A DNA stretch of 64,000 bases from Macrococcoides equi. GTDB lineage: Bacteria; Bacillota; Bacilli; Staphylococcales; Staphylococcaceae. Location of the stretch: the NCBI RefSeq assembly GCF_047425865.1, contig NZ_CP179735.1. One strand, written 5' to 3'. The notes beneath the pieces are model-generated. The model did not search any database and was not told where the DNA came from. It saw only the letters and a program-made list of their open reading frames with translations. This document shows positions 8,417 through 17,995 of the stretch, in pieces (the stretch's first letter is position 1; every line of letters begins with the position of its first letter). A program made the position numbers and the translations under genes.

Positions 8417-9664
8417 TTATCTACAATTCATACCGGCTACATATCCGGTAACGAGTGCACTGGTGATATTGTATCCTCCTGTATAGCCATGAATATCTAA
8501 TACTTCTCCGCAGAAATACAGATTGTCATGAAGTTTCGATTGCATTGTAGCAGGTACGATTTCTTTTACTGATACACCTCCGCCAGTGACAAACGCTTTA
8601 TCGATTGGAAGTGTGCCGTTCACGACAAATTTAAATCCTTTGAGTAATTCAATAAAATATTTTAAGTTTTCTTTTTTAAGATGATGCCCATTGTTTTCTA
8701 AATCAATTTCAGCTCGTTCTAAAAGAAAATGTAAATAACGTTCCTGCACAAGTCCTTTTAAACTATTTTTAATGGCTTTATCTTTATGATCATTAATCAT
8801 TTTTTCGATTTTTTGTGTCAATTGACCGATGCTTAATTCAGGAAATGCATCAATCATCATTGAAATATCATTTTTCTTCTGACTCTTTTGTTCATGGTAT
8901 ATAAATTGTGAGCAGCGTAATGCAGCAGGTCCTGATATCCCAAAATGTGTAAATAGCATATCCATTTGATGGGTGATACGAGGTTTACCGTTTTTACGTA
9001 GCACACTTAATCCAACATTTTGTAAACTTAGCCCTTGTAATATTTTTGACTTAATAAAGGGCTCGCTAGATGTAATAGGGACTTCTGTCGGAAATAAATC
9101 GGTAATGGTATGCCCTGCTTGTCTTGCGAAGATATAGCCATCACCAGTTGACCCTGTATGAGGTACAGATTTGCCACCTGTAGCGATAATCACATTTTTA
9201 GCATGTATAGGTTTTTCTCCGCTGAGCATTACACCTTTAATTTCATTTTCTTCTATAATAAGTGATTCAACTTTAGTCGTTGTTTTCACGTCAACTTGAT
9301 TGTTCACCAGTTGTTGTTTTAAAGCATTGACTACATCCTTGGCATTATTAGAAACAGGAAACATTCTGCCGTGATCTTCTTCTTTAAGTGCAACGCCTAA
9401 ATTTTCAAAGTAGTTAATAATGGCATAATTATCAAAGGTATTAAATGCGCTATATAGAAATTTGCCGTTCCCCGGCAAATGTTTAATCAGTTCTTCATGG
9501 GTGACATTATTGGTAACGTTACAACGACCGCCACCAGATATCTGTAGTTTTCTTCCCAGCTGATCTTTTTTGTCGATGAGTAGCACTTTCTTTTGATTTT
9601 CACTGGCACTAATTGCAGCCATCAAGCCGCTTGGGCCCCCGCCAATTACTATAGTCTCATACAT
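8417..9664 (-). CDS. NAD(P)/FAD-dependent oxidoreductase, BaiN/HI0933 family
   Basis: A 415-residue flavoprotein. The N-terminal dinucleotide-binding motif is G8-G-G-P-S-G13, followed by the family motif GRKLQISGGGRCNVTN (about residues 37-52) and a second nucleotide-contact segment ATGGKSVPHTGSTGDGY near 170. The C-terminal TGGVSV-type and GEVLDIHGYTGGYN segments complete the FAD site. Members are cytosolic oxidoreductases (YtfP, YhiN); the substrate is not known here. A GGAGGT ribosome site precedes the ATG. It is monocistronic, with its 3' end immediately beside the 61-bp repeat array. Confidence 0.9.
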   Translation of the reverse strand: MYETIVIGGGPSGLMAAISASENQKKVLLIDKKDQLGRKLQISGGGRCNVTNNVTHEELIKHLPGNGKFLYSAFNTFDNYAIINYFENLGVALKEEDHGRMFPVSNNAKDVVNALKQQLVNNQVDVKTTTKVESLIIEENEIKGVMLSGEKPIHAKNVIIATGGKSVPHTGSTGDGYIFARQAGHTITDLFPTEVPITSSEPFIKSKILQGLSLQNVGLSVLRKNGKPRITHQMDMLFTHFGISGPAALRCSQFIYHEQKSQKKNDISMMIDAFPELSIGQLTQKIEKMINDHKDKAIKNSLKGLVQERYLHFLLERAEIDLENNGHHLKKENLKYFIELLKGFKFVVNGTLPIDKAFVTGGGVSVKEIVPATMQSKLHDNLYFCGEVLDIHGYTGGYNITSALVTGYVAGMNCR

Positions 9665-9827
9665 ATTGTGACCTCCATTCGAAATTATTATACATTTTAT
9701 TTATGGTAAAATATATGAATTCAGTAGTTAAATTTTTATAATGGTGGTATGATAATCTACATTGAAAATGGGTATAAAATCATACTAGTTTTTACTATGT
9801 AAATTTAATTGAGATAGGGATGAAGTT

Positions 9828-11450
9828 ATGACACAGAAAGATTCACTTGTCAGAAGTACGTTTTTACTGACAGCGAGTATTTTTATCACAAAGATTTTAG
9901 GTATTCTTTATATTATTCCTTTTTATGCAATTATTGGTGGGGAGGAGAATCTGGCACCGTACAACATGGCATACCCACCATACGTTGTTATGCTCACTGT
10001 TGCAGCGGGCGGTATTCCTCTTGCTGTAGCAAAATATGTTTCTAAATACAATGCAATAGGTGCTTATAAGGTGAGTTATAAGTTGTATAAATCTTCACTG
10101 CTTGTCATGGGGATGACCGGATTTTTAGGGTTTGTAATCTTGTATTTCTTAAGTCCGTATATTGCTGAAGCGTCACTTGCTGGTTCGGAAGGTATCTGGA
10201 CGACGGGTGAAATTACAGAGATTATCCGTATTATATCTTTTGCAGTTTTATTTATACCGTTTTTAGCGACATGGCGTGGTATCTTCCAAGGTTATGATTC
10301 TATGGGACCAACAGCTGTATCACAAGTTATCGAACAGATTGCTCGTATCTTATTCTTACTGGGTGGAACATTCATCGTACTGAATGTATTACATAAATCT
10401 GTATTACTCGCAAATGAAATAGCAGTGTTTGCGGCTGCAATAGGTGCGATAGGTGCGATTTTAACACTTTGGTATTACTGGAGAAAACGTAAGCCATATA
10501 TCGATAAAATGGTAGCTTCAGATGATTCAAACACAGATGTAAGTTATGGCAGCATGTATAAGGAGATATTAAAATATAGTATTCCATTTGTTATTGTTAG
10601 TCTTTGTGTACCTCTTTATACAACCATTGATCAGTTTACCCATAACTATGCTTTAGGTCTGGCAGGCGTACCTGGTCATATGAATGATATGTTGCTTACG
10701 ATTCTGAATACGACTTCAAATAAACTCGTGATGATTCCAACATCTCTGGCAGGTGGTTTTGCAATTAGTTTAGTACCTTCAATAACACGTACACATGCGT
10801 CAGGCAAAATTAAAGAGATGCATCAGCAAATTAAAACGACATTTGGTTTATTGATGTTTTTAACAGTACCAGCTTCATTAGGGATTATGGTACTTGCAGC
10901 ACCACTTTATACAGTATTCTATAGTTATAACCCGATTGCGAATAATATTTTATTCTACTATGCGCCAGTTGGAATTCTCCTTGCATTAGTATCTGTTACA
11001 GCAGCAATGATGCAGGGGATTGATAAACAGAATTTAACGGTTTATATCGTACTTGCCGCTTTATTAGTGAAACTTATCATTAATATTCCGCTTATCATGG
11101 TGTTCCATACAGTCGGTGCTGTACTTGCAACAGCGATCGCGATGACATTCAATATCGTATGTAATCTCTATGTCATCAAAAAGTACGCAGGATTCCAGTA
11201 CCGTACAACAGCACGTCAAATGTTAATGATAACGTTATACAGTCTAATTATGGTTCTTGTCGTACAGATTGTTTATGTAATATTGATGCAGTTCCTTAAT
11301 GTCTCAAATAAACTGGATGCATTGATTATATTAGTTGTCGGAGCATTTATCGGTGCTTTAGTCTATGCGTCTCTATCTATGAAATCAAGACTTGCAGATC
11401 AGTTTTTCGGTACACGCATTCAATCGTTAAGAAATAGGTTAACGCGATGA
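9828..11450 (+). CDS. murJ: Lipid II flippase MurJ (YtgP type)
   Basis: A 540-residue polytopic membrane protein of the MOP superfamily with about fourteen membrane segments in two similar halves. The arginine-containing cytoplasmic and cavity segments (TWRGIFQGYDSMGPTA, about 144-159) match the YtgP branch, which provides MurJ activity in Bacillus and Staphylococcus. It would move lipid II across the membrane for peptidoglycan synthesis. Its last four bases overlap the start of the pseudouridine synthase gene (ATGA), indicating an operon. Older annotation of this family as polysaccharide biosynthesis or sporulation protein is superseded. Confidence 0.9.
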   Translation: MTQKDSLVRSTFLLTASIFITKILGILYIIPFYAIIGGEENLAPYNMAYPPYVVMLTVAAGGIPLAVAKYVSKYNAIGAYKVSYKLYKSSLLVMGMTGFLGFVILYFLSPYIAEASLAGSEGIWTTGEITEIIRIISFAVLFIPFLATWRGIFQGYDSMGPTAVSQVIEQIARILFLLGGTFIVLNVLHKSVLLANEIAVFAAAIGAIGAILTLWYYWRKRKPYIDKMVASDDSNTDVSYGSMYKEILKYSIPFVIVSLCVPLYTTIDQFTHNYALGLAGVPGHMNDMLLTILNTTSNKLVMIPTSLAGGFAISLVPSITRTHASGKIKEMHQQIKTTFGLLMFLTVPASLGIMVLAAPLYTVFYSYNPIANNILFYYAPVGILLALVSVTAAMMQGIDKQNLTVYIVLAALLVKLIINIPLIMVFHTVGAVLATAIAMTFNIVCNLYVIKKYAGFQYRTTARQMLMITLYSLIMVLVVQIVYVILMQFLNVSNKLDALIILVVGAFIGALVYASLSMKSRLADQFFGTRIQSLRNRLTR

Positions 11451-12157
11451 GACTGGATAAGTTTTTAAGTAACCACGGATTGGGTTCAAGGAAAGATGTT
11501 AAATTGCTGCTTAAGAAAAAATTCGTGCGTGTTAATGATGTTATCGTTACAAAATCAGATATAAAAATTAATCCGGAACAGGATGAAATTATGGTTCAAG
11601 GTGAAGTCATTCACTTTGAACCCTATATTTATCTAATGCTTAATAAACCTGCAGGCGTAATTTCAAGTACACAGGATAAAGAAAGAACGGTCATCGATCT
11701 GATTACTAATTATCAGCATTATGAGCTGCATCCTGTCGGTCGACTCGATAAAGATACTGAAGGGTTACTAATCTTAACGAATGATGGTAACTTTACACAT
11801 GATGTGCTTAGTCCGAAAAAGCACGTAAACAAGACCTATTACGCTAGAATTAATGGTCTCGTTACAAATGAGACTATCAAGCAGTTTGCTCAAGGTGTGA
11901 CATTAGATGATGGCTATCATACGATGCCTGGAGAACTTACCATTATTTCAGCTGATGCGCAAAATATTACAAGTGAAATAGAACTTGTCATCCAGGAAGG
12001 GAAGTTTCATCAGGTGAAACGCATGTTTGAATCCGTAAATATGAAGGTTACCTATTTAAAACGCATTAAGATGGGCGAACTTTTATTAGATAACAATCTT
12101 GCGAAAGGTGATTACCGAAAACTTACGCAGGATGAAATAAATTTAGTAAGAAATTAA
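11447..12157 (+). CDS. RsuA-family rRNA pseudouridine synthase
   Basis: A 236-residue protein with an N-terminal S4 RNA-binding domain (about 1-55) and a RsuA/RluB-type catalytic domain. The catalytic aspartate is Asp101 in GRLDKDTEGL. The RsuA group converts U516 of 16S rRNA to pseudouridine; a different rRNA target is possible, as the subgroup cannot be fixed by eye. It overlaps murJ by four bases, so it is translationally coupled to it. Confidence 0.9.
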   Translation: MRLDKFLSNHGLGSRKDVKLLLKKKFVRVNDVIVTKSDIKINPEQDEIMVQGEVIHFEPYIYLMLNKPAGVISSTQDKERTVIDLITNYQHYELHPVGRLDKDTEGLLILTNDGNFTHDVLSPKKHVNKTYYARINGLVTNETIKQFAQGVTLDDGYHTMPGELTIISADAQNITSEIELVIQEGKFHQVKRMFESVNMKVTYLKRIKMGELLLDNNLAKGDYRKLTQDEINLVRN

Positions 12158-12226
12158 CGATTTATGTTTAGTCATATACATCATGGGTATAAATACAGTA
12201 CAAATCAAAAGAAGAGGTGTTTTAAA

Positions 12227-12673
12227 ATGGCTAACAACAATCAAACAGGTTTATTAAGAGCAGCATTAGTAATTGGTGGAACTGCCGTCGCAGCATTCTT
12301 ATCAAAGAAAGAAAATAGAGATAAAGTATTAAACGAGTATAATAAAGCAAAACAAGATCCAAAAGCTTATGCAGATAATGCTAAAGGTAAAGCTGCGAAC
12401 TTACAACAAGTTGCTAAAGAAGAAATCAACAAAGCGAAAGAAGATCCAAATGCTTATAAAGCGAACTTAACTTCTAAAGTAGAAGAAAAAGTTGCTCCTT
12501 TAAAAGAAAAAGCAGCACCTTTAACTGAAAAATTAACTAAAAAAGATGGTGCAATCGAAGAAGAAAAACAAAACTTCGATGACGAAGGTGGCGCAAACAA
12601 CATCCACATCGTAACAGATAAAGATGTAGCGAATAACAACCCGAATGCAGTTTCTAAAGACGAGTTAAAATAA
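12227..12673 (+). CDS. YtxH domain-containing protein
   Basis: A 148-residue protein starting at MANNN, chosen because AGAGGTG lies eight bases before that ATG; an upstream ATG in frame at 12164 has no ribosome site. A short membrane segment (AALVIGGTAVAAFL) opens the YtxH domain, followed by a long charged, Ala/Lys/Glu-rich region with imperfect repeats (KAKQDPKAYADN and KAKEDPNAYKAN) that should form an extended helix. It has the look of a general-stress membrane-associated protein; the function is unknown. A second YtxH protein lies at 30518-31051. Confidence 0.8.
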   Translation: MANNNQTGLLRAALVIGGTAVAAFLSKKENRDKVLNEYNKAKQDPKAYADNAKGKAANLQQVAKEEINKAKEDPNAYKANLTSKVEEKVAPLKEKAAPLTEKLTKKDGAIEEEKQNFDDEGGANNIHIVTDKDVANNNPNAVSKDELK

Positions 12674-12682
12674 TGATTGATT

Positions 12683-12710
12683 AAAAGGCCGGCAATGCTG
12701 GCCTTTTTTA
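12683..12710 (+). terminator. Intrinsic terminator
   Basis: AAAAGGCCGGC pairs with GCTGGCCTTTT around AAT, followed by a T-run. Confidence 0.9.
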
Positions 12711-12793
12711 TTTTGATAATTTTTACTATTATTATTTTCAATTCGTTTATGTATCATGTAATATAGGAATATATCGCACGAGGAGGAATCGTT

Positions 12794-14206
12794 ATGTGGA
12801 GAGAAAAAGTTGCGCAATATGAAGATAAAATTATTGAAGACCTGACTGGTTTACTTAATATAGAAAGTGTACGTGATGACAGTTTAGCAGATAAGGAAAA
12901 TCCTGTTGGGCCAGGCCCGCGTAAAGCATTAGATTATATGTATGATATTGCTCGACGTGATGGTTATAGCACAGTAGATATCGAGCATATTGCTGGTCGT
13001 ATTGAAGCAGGAAAAGGTGACGAGATCTTCGGTATTCTTTGTCACGTTGATGTTGTGCCGGCTGGAAGCGGATGGGACACTAACCCATTTGAAGCAGTTG
13101 TTACCGATGATAAGATTATTGCACGTGGTACTTTAGATGATAAAGGTCCAACTATCGCTGCATATTACGCAATCAAAATTTTAGATGATATGAATGTAGA
13201 CTGGAAGAAACGTATTCATATCATTATCGGTACCGATGAAGAATCCGGATGGAAATGTACTGATCGTTACTTTGAAACAGAACCGATGCCAGATCTTGGG
13301 ATTGCGCCGGATGCAGACTTCCCGTTAATTCATGGTGAAAAAGGTATTACTACTTTTGATATCATTCAAAACAGTAGTGAAGAAAGTGATAGTGCACCTG
13401 AAGTTGAATTAAAGGCTTTTAAAGCAGGTGAACGTTATAACATGGTTCCTGATTTTGCTGAGGCTAAAGTTGAAGTGAGAGAAAAGATGGACATGGTCAT
13501 CCAGGCTTTTGAAAGCTTCCTGATGGAACATGGATTAACAGGAAAGCAATATGTAGAAAACGGACAAATTGCGCTTCAGATTGAAGGGAAATCTGTTCAT
13601 GGTATGGAACCATTTAAAGGTGTGAATGCAGGTCTTTACTTAGTACACTTCTTAAATACTCTAGATTTAGATAAAAAAGCAAAATCATTCGTGAACTTTG
13701 GTGATACATATCTCTTCGATTCTCATTACGGAGAAAAATTAGGCATGGCATTTGAATCACCTGAGATGGGCCAGTTAACGACAAACTATGGTGTTATCAG
13801 TTATACAGATGTTGATGGTGGACATTACGGCGTTAACTTACGTTATCCTAATGGCTTTGACTTCGATGCAGAAATTAAAAAGTTTGAACAACAGATTGCC
13901 GAAGAAGGATTTGAAATTGAAGTTGCAACACATCAAGTACCACATTACGTCGATAAAAATGATCCATTCGTACAAAAATTAGTTGCTGCATACCGTAATC
14001 AGACGGGTGATATGTCTGAGCCATATACAATTGGCGGTGGGACATATGCACGTAACCTTGAAAAAGGTGTTGCATTTGGTGCAATGTTTAAGGATTCTGA
14101 AGATTTAATGCATCAAAAAAATGAGTACATTAGTAAGAAACAATTATTTGATGCAACAGCAATTTATTTAGAAGCAATTCATTCAGTATGTGTAGAAGGT
14201 GAGTAA
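12794..14206 (+). CDS. pepV: Dipeptidase PepV (M20 family)
   Basis: A 470-residue metallopeptidase. Metal and catalytic residues sit in CHVDVVPAG (His84, Asp86), GTLDDKGPT (Asp115/116) and GTDEESG (Glu149/Glu150), the M20 pattern. The large inserted lid domain and the length match PepV of staphylococci and lactobacilli, which removes N-terminal residues from dipeptides in the cytosol. A CGAGGAGGAA ribosome site precedes the ATG. The stop codon is separated from the dat start by one base, so the two genes form an operon, as in Staphylococcus. Confidence 0.95.
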   Translation: MWREKVAQYEDKIIEDLTGLLNIESVRDDSLADKENPVGPGPRKALDYMYDIARRDGYSTVDIEHIAGRIEAGKGDEIFGILCHVDVVPAGSGWDTNPFEAVVTDDKIIARGTLDDKGPTIAAYYAIKILDDMNVDWKKRIHIIIGTDEESGWKCTDRYFETEPMPDLGIAPDADFPLIHGEKGITTFDIIQNSSEESDSAPEVELKAFKAGERYNMVPDFAEAKVEVREKMDMVIQAFESFLMEHGLTGKQYVENGQIALQIEGKSVHGMEPFKGVNAGLYLVHFLNTLDLDKKAKSFVNFGDTYLFDSHYGEKLGMAFESPEMGQLTTNYGVISYTDVDGGHYGVNLRYPNGFDFDAEIKKFEQQIAEEGFEIEVATHQVPHYVDKNDPFVQKLVAAYRNQTGDMSEPYTIGGGTYARNLEKGVAFGAMFKDSEDLMHQKNEYISKKQLFDATAIYLEAIHSVCVEGE

Positions 14207-14207
14207 A

Positions 14208-15056
14208 ATGGTTATATTTTTAAATGGAGCATATGTGTCAGAAGATACGCAAATTAGTTACAATGATCGTGGCATTCAGTTCGGAGATGGCGTTTATGAA
14301 GTGGTGCGTGTTTATCACGGCGAACTTTATACAGCAAAAGAACACTTTGAACGATTAGTGCGCAGTACGAAAGAAATCGCAATTGAAAGCCCTTATAGCG
14401 TACAGGACTATATTGATATTTGTAATCGTCTGGTAAAAGAGAATAATATCGATAACGGTACTGTTTATATTCAGGTGACGCGTGGAGATGCTGTAAGAAA
14501 TCATGCGTATCCTAAAGACGTAAAACCTAATGTATTACTTTACACAAATATTGCAGAACGTCCGATGCAGGATATGCAACAAGGGATTAAAGCGATTACT
14601 ACTGAAGATTTTAGATGGCTACGCTGTGATATTAAAAGTCTGAACTTGCTGGGTAATGTGATGAACAAGCAAAAAGCTGTTGAAGCGGGTGCTAAAGAAG
14701 CCATTCAGATTCGTGATGGAATCGTTACTGAAGGATCTTCAAGTAACGTCTTTATTGTTAAAGATGGCAAGATTATTACGCATCCAGTTAATCATTATAT
14801 TTTGAACGGTATTACGCGTCGTGTGATTAAACAAATTGCTGATGAAGCAGGTATTCCATTTGAGGAATTTACATATGATGAGAAAGCATTGAAAAATGCT
14901 GATGAAGTGTTTATTTCAAGTACAACTCAAGAGGTTATGCCGGTAGTTGAAATCGATGGAGAGAATATTAATCAAGGTAAAGTTGGGCCTATCGTTAAGC
15001 AATTACAAACGAAGTTCAATGAACAGATTATTACGATACAATCTGAAAAAGCTTAA
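14208..15056 (+). CDS. dat: D-amino-acid transaminase (D-alanine aminotransferase)
   Basis: A 282-residue fold-type IV PLP enzyme that interconverts D-alanine and D-glutamate, supplying D-amino acids for peptidoglycan. The PLP lysine is Lys143 in DIKSLNLLGN, and the RGIQFGDGVYE and TEGSSSN segments are characteristic. I place the start at the ATG at 14208, preceded by AAGGTG seven bases upstream, giving the usual 282 residues; an in-frame GTG at 14199 inside pepV is less likely. It is the second gene of the pepV-dat operon. Confidence 0.93.
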   Translation: MVIFLNGAYVSEDTQISYNDRGIQFGDGVYEVVRVYHGELYTAKEHFERLVRSTKEIAIESPYSVQDYIDICNRLVKENNIDNGTVYIQVTRGDAVRNHAYPKDVKPNVLLYTNIAERPMQDMQQGIKAITTEDFRWLRCDIKSLNLLGNVMNKQKAVEAGAKEAIQIRDGIVTEGSSSNVFIVKDGKIITHPVNHYILNGITRRVIKQIADEAGIPFEEFTYDEKALKNADEVFISSTTQEVMPVVEIDGENINQGKVGPIVKQLQTKFNEQIITIQSEKA

Positions 15057-15160
15057 TATTACACATCACGTAACATATGAACATATATTCACTCATCAAG
15101 AGAAAGTTTGACTTGAATATTTTTATAAAAGGTTATAAACTTTAAATAAGTCGTTAAAAA

Positions 15161-15212
15161 CGTTCGAACGAAAATAAGGCAAGAGATTATTTCTCATGCC
15201 TTTTCTTTTTTC
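15161..15212 (+). promoter_or_regulatory. Palindrome and terminator hairpin directly before a ribosome site
   Basis: The perfect palindrome CGTTCGAACG (15161-15170) is followed by a hairpin: AAGGCAAGAGA (15176-15186) and TTTCTCATGCCTT (15190-15202) pair with one mismatch, ending in a T-rich run to 15212. The next gene's ribosome site begins only seven bases later. A TTGAAT/TAAACT promoter candidate lies at 15113-15141. It may simply end the dat transcript, or attenuate the phosphotransferase gene. Confidence 0.6.
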
Positions 15213-15229
15213 TACTGTAGGAGGTGAAC

Positions 15230-16024
15230 ATGTTGGAACATTTCTATCAGCTTGGTTGGACATTGGATTCCGCTGGTGGTGCTTCTGGGGAAGCTTATAT
15301 GGCAGAACAGGATGGCCGAAAGCTATTTCTTAAACGAAATTCATCACCATTTTTAGCTGCATTATCAGCTGAGGGGATTGTACCGAAGCTCGTATGGACA
15401 AAGCGTATCGAAACGGGTGAGGTAGTTACCGCTCAACATTGGAAGAATGGAAGATCATTAACACATGAAGAAATGGGTTCCCAGCGTGTTGCAAAACTTC
15501 TGAATAAAATTCACCGTTCTAAGCCTTTACTCAATATGCTTAAACGTCTCGAAATGAAACCGATGTACCCCCACATCTTACTAAAGAAGATCAATAGCTC
15601 ACTTTCACGTAATGTTCTTGCACACCATACGATTAGAAAAGCATTGATTTATCTTGAAGAACATATGCCGAATCTGGATGGACAGTTCTATACGGTTTGT
15701 CATGGTGACGTTAATCATAATAACTGGTTACTATCAGATCAGGATGAACTATTCTTAGTGGACTGGGAAGGAGCTATGATTGCTGACCCGGCAATCGATC
15801 TAGGAATGATTCTTTACACCTATAGTAATGAAGTAGACTGGAAACAATGGCTGGAAACTTACGGTATCCAGTATACGATAGATCTGGAAAAGCGTATGAA
15901 GTGGTATACGGTTATCCAGGCAATTGCTATGGTTGAATGGTACGAAGAGAAAAGTAGATACCATGATATGAATGAATGGCTGAAGTTCTTAGATGAAGTG
16001 CTAACACAGAATAGATTTATTTAA
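15230..16024 (+). CDS. Phosphotransferase with aminoglycoside-phosphotransferase fold
   Basis: A 264-residue kinase-like protein of the APH/choline-kinase superfamily. The ATP lysine candidate is Lys35 (FLKRN). The catalytic loop is H158-G-D160 with Asn164/165 (CHGDVNHNNW), and the metal-binding motif is D178-W-E180. The start at 15230 follows AGGAGGTG by the right distance; an in-frame GTG at 15224 lies inside that ribosome site. Members beside trmB (YtmP-like) are widespread in Firmicutes, but the substrate is unknown. Antibiotic resistance should not be inferred. It is followed by trmB after 13 bases. Confidence 0.85.
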   Translation: MLEHFYQLGWTLDSAGGASGEAYMAEQDGRKLFLKRNSSPFLAALSAEGIVPKLVWTKRIETGEVVTAQHWKNGRSLTHEEMGSQRVAKLLNKIHRSKPLLNMLKRLEMKPMYPHILLKKINSSLSRNVLAHHTIRKALIYLEEHMPNLDGQFYTVCHGDVNHNNWLLSDQDELFLVDWEGAMIADPAIDLGMILYTYSNEVDWKQWLETYGIQYTIDLEKRMKWYTVIQAIAMVEWYEEKSRYHDMNEWLKFLDEVLTQNRFI

Positions 16025-16037
16025 AGGAGTAACAAAC

Positions 16038-16673
16038 ATGAGAATGCGTAATAAACCTTGGGCAGAAGATTTTCTGCTTGAGCATCGTGATATCGTAAGT
16101 ATTGATTTATCACAAAAAGATAATATCACTTCATGGTTTGAGAAAGCTCAGCCGATTCATATTGAAGTTGGAAGTGGCATGGGTCGTTTCATCACTGAAA
16201 TGGCGAAGGCTAATCCTGAGATTAATTATATCGGTATTGAACGTGATAAAAATGTCATGATTCGTATTGTAGAGAAAGCAATTGAAAGTGACATCAAAAA
16301 TTTACGCTTACTTACTGTGGATGCTGAAAAATTAACTGAGATTTTTAATCCAGGTGAAATTGATCGTATTTATCTTAACTTTTCTGATCCATGGCCAAAG
16401 ACGCGTCATGCGAAAAGACGTTTGACGCATGCAAACTTTTTAAAGATTTATGAAACAATCCTTAAAGAAGATGGGGAGATTCATTTCAAGACGGATAATC
16501 AAGGTCTATTTGAATACTCTATTGAAAGCATGAGTGGGTATGGTATGAAGTTAAAGAATATTAACTTAAATTTACATGAGAATGAACCTGCAGATAATAT
16601 TAAGACAGAATATGAAGAGAAATTCTCAAATAAAGGTTTCAGAATCAATCGATTAGAAGCAAGTTTTAAATAA
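16038..16673 (+). CDS. trmB: tRNA (guanine-N7)-methyltransferase
   Basis: A 211-residue SAM-dependent enzyme that makes m7G46 in tRNA. The SAM motif is EVGSGMG (residues 43-49), and the family signature NFSDPWPKTRHAKRR (about 114-128) carries the catalytic and tRNA-contact residues. The N-terminus (MRMRNKPWA) is typical for staphylococcal TrmB. AAAGGAG precedes the ATG. It shares a transcript with the phosphotransferase gene and is ended by a hairpin at 16692-16723. Confidence 0.95.
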   Translation: MRMRNKPWAEDFLLEHRDIVSIDLSQKDNITSWFEKAQPIHIEVGSGMGRFITEMAKANPEINYIGIERDKNVMIRIVEKAIESDIKNLRLLTVDAEKLTEIFNPGEIDRIYLNFSDPWPKTRHAKRRLTHANFLKIYETILKEDGEIHFKTDNQGLFEYSIESMSGYGMKLKNINLNLHENEPADNIKTEYEEKFSNKGFRINRLEASFK

Positions 16674-16691
16674 ATTTTATAGTGATGTAAT

Positions 16692-16723
16692 AGGTGTAGA
16701 CACAAGATGTCTCACCTTTTTTT
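16692..16723 (+). terminator. Intrinsic terminator after trmB
   Basis: AGGTGTAGACA pairs with TGTCTCACCT around a short loop, followed by eight T. Confidence 0.85.
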
Positions 16724-16779
16724 TATATTTCTTTTAGTGTAGACTTATAATTAAGAAAGTTTCAGAAAGGAAGGACACT

Positions 16780-17988
16780 ATGTATAACTTCAATGAAAAT
16801 ATCAATCGTTTAAATACGAATGCGGTACAAACCGAATTAATACCGCTTATCTATGGTCGAAAAGATTTAATGCCTTTCTGGATTGCGGATATGGATATTA
16901 AAACACCGGATAAAATAACAGATGCGATTGCTCTACGATTAAAGCATGGGATATTTGGTTATACAAACTGGAAAAACGATAATTTTTATACGCCGGTGAA
17001 ACATTGGTTTAGCACGCGATTTAATACAAACATTTTAAAACAGGATTTAAGTTATGCGCCCTCAGTACTCTTTACAGTTACAGAGGCCATTCGATTATTA
17101 ACGAATGAGGGGGATGGGGTTATTCTTAATACACCTGCCTATAATAACTTTATTAATTTAATTCAAGGCAACAAGCGCATGATTGTCGAAAGTGAACTTT
17201 TTTTTGATGGTTATGAATATACGGTGGATTTTGTTCAATTTGAATATTTGTGTCAGATGCCTCAAAATAAATTGTTCTTACTATGCAATCCCCATAACCC
17301 TACAGGAAAAGTATATTCTGAGCAAGAGATAGAGAAAATTATAGAAATATGTAAGAAATATGATGTATATATTGTTGCAGATGAAATTCATATGGATTTT
17401 GTCAGAAGAGGAAAGCATATCACGCTTGCACGCTATATGCATGAATATGATCAGATGATCGTGACAACATGTTTAGGAAAAACCTTTAATGTATCAGGTA
17501 TTCCGCATGCATATTTTATTACTAAAGATAAATTTATGATGGATGCCATCAATACAAAGATAATGTCTGTATATGGACTGGGGGCAGTGAATTTAGTTGC
17601 CTTAACTGTGATGAAGTGCGCCTATATGGAGTGTGCAGATTGGGTGGATGCCATCAATGAACATATTGAGCATAATATGACACTAGTTGAAGATTATATT
17701 GCAGATCATCTATCTGATTGCCTGTTCTTTCAAAAACCTGATGCTACATTTTTAGCCTGGATTGATTTTGCGAAGAGTGGATTTAGTGAAATAGATGTTC
17801 AGGATGCGCTGCAAAATGTTGGGAAGATTGCGACAGGAATTGGTAATACATATGAATTATCTGCAAGTACACACTTTAGATTTAATGTAGGTTGTAGTGA
17901 AGAGAAGTTATTAGAGGGGCTTGAGAGAATCAAACGTTCATTTGATTACCTGAAGGCAGAACGATTAAAAGAAGAAACGGAAGCATAG
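16780..17988 (+). CDS. MalY/PatB-family PLP-dependent C-S lyase or aminotransferase
   Basis: A 402-residue fold-type I PLP enzyme. The N-terminal PFWIADMD motif (residues 32-39) is specific to the MalY/PatB group. The substrate-contact NPHNPTG is at 170-176, the PLP aspartate at D201 (ADEIHMDF), and the Schiff-base lysine is Lys234 (CLGKTFNVSG). Members cleave cystathionine or cystine, giving pyruvate, ammonia and a thiol or sulfide. The nearby cystine-type transporter fits sulfur amino acid use, although they are separate transcripts. The choice between lyase and transaminase is not fixed by sequence. Confidence 0.85.
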   Translation: MYNFNENINRLNTNAVQTELIPLIYGRKDLMPFWIADMDIKTPDKITDAIALRLKHGIFGYTNWKNDNFYTPVKHWFSTRFNTNILKQDLSYAPSVLFTVTEAIRLLTNEGDGVILNTPAYNNFINLIQGNKRMIVESELFFDGYEYTVDFVQFEYLCQMPQNKLFLLCNPHNPTGKVYSEQEIEKIIEICKKYDVYIVADEIHMDFVRRGKHITLARYMHEYDQMIVTTCLGKTFNVSGIPHAYFITKDKFMMDAINTKIMSVYGLGAVNLVALTVMKCAYMECADWVDAINEHIEHNMTLVEDYIADHLSDCLFFQKPDATFLAWIDFAKSGFSEIDVQDALQNVGKIATGIGNTYELSASTHFRFNVGCSEEKLLEGLERIKRSFDYLKAERLKEETEA

Positions 17989-17995
17989 ACTTCCG

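Noticed and set aside
15230..16024. Aminoglycoside resistance gene
   Set aside because: The fold and catalytic loop match APH kinases, but the gene sits in a conserved housekeeping position beside trmB and lacks the features of known resistance enzymes.
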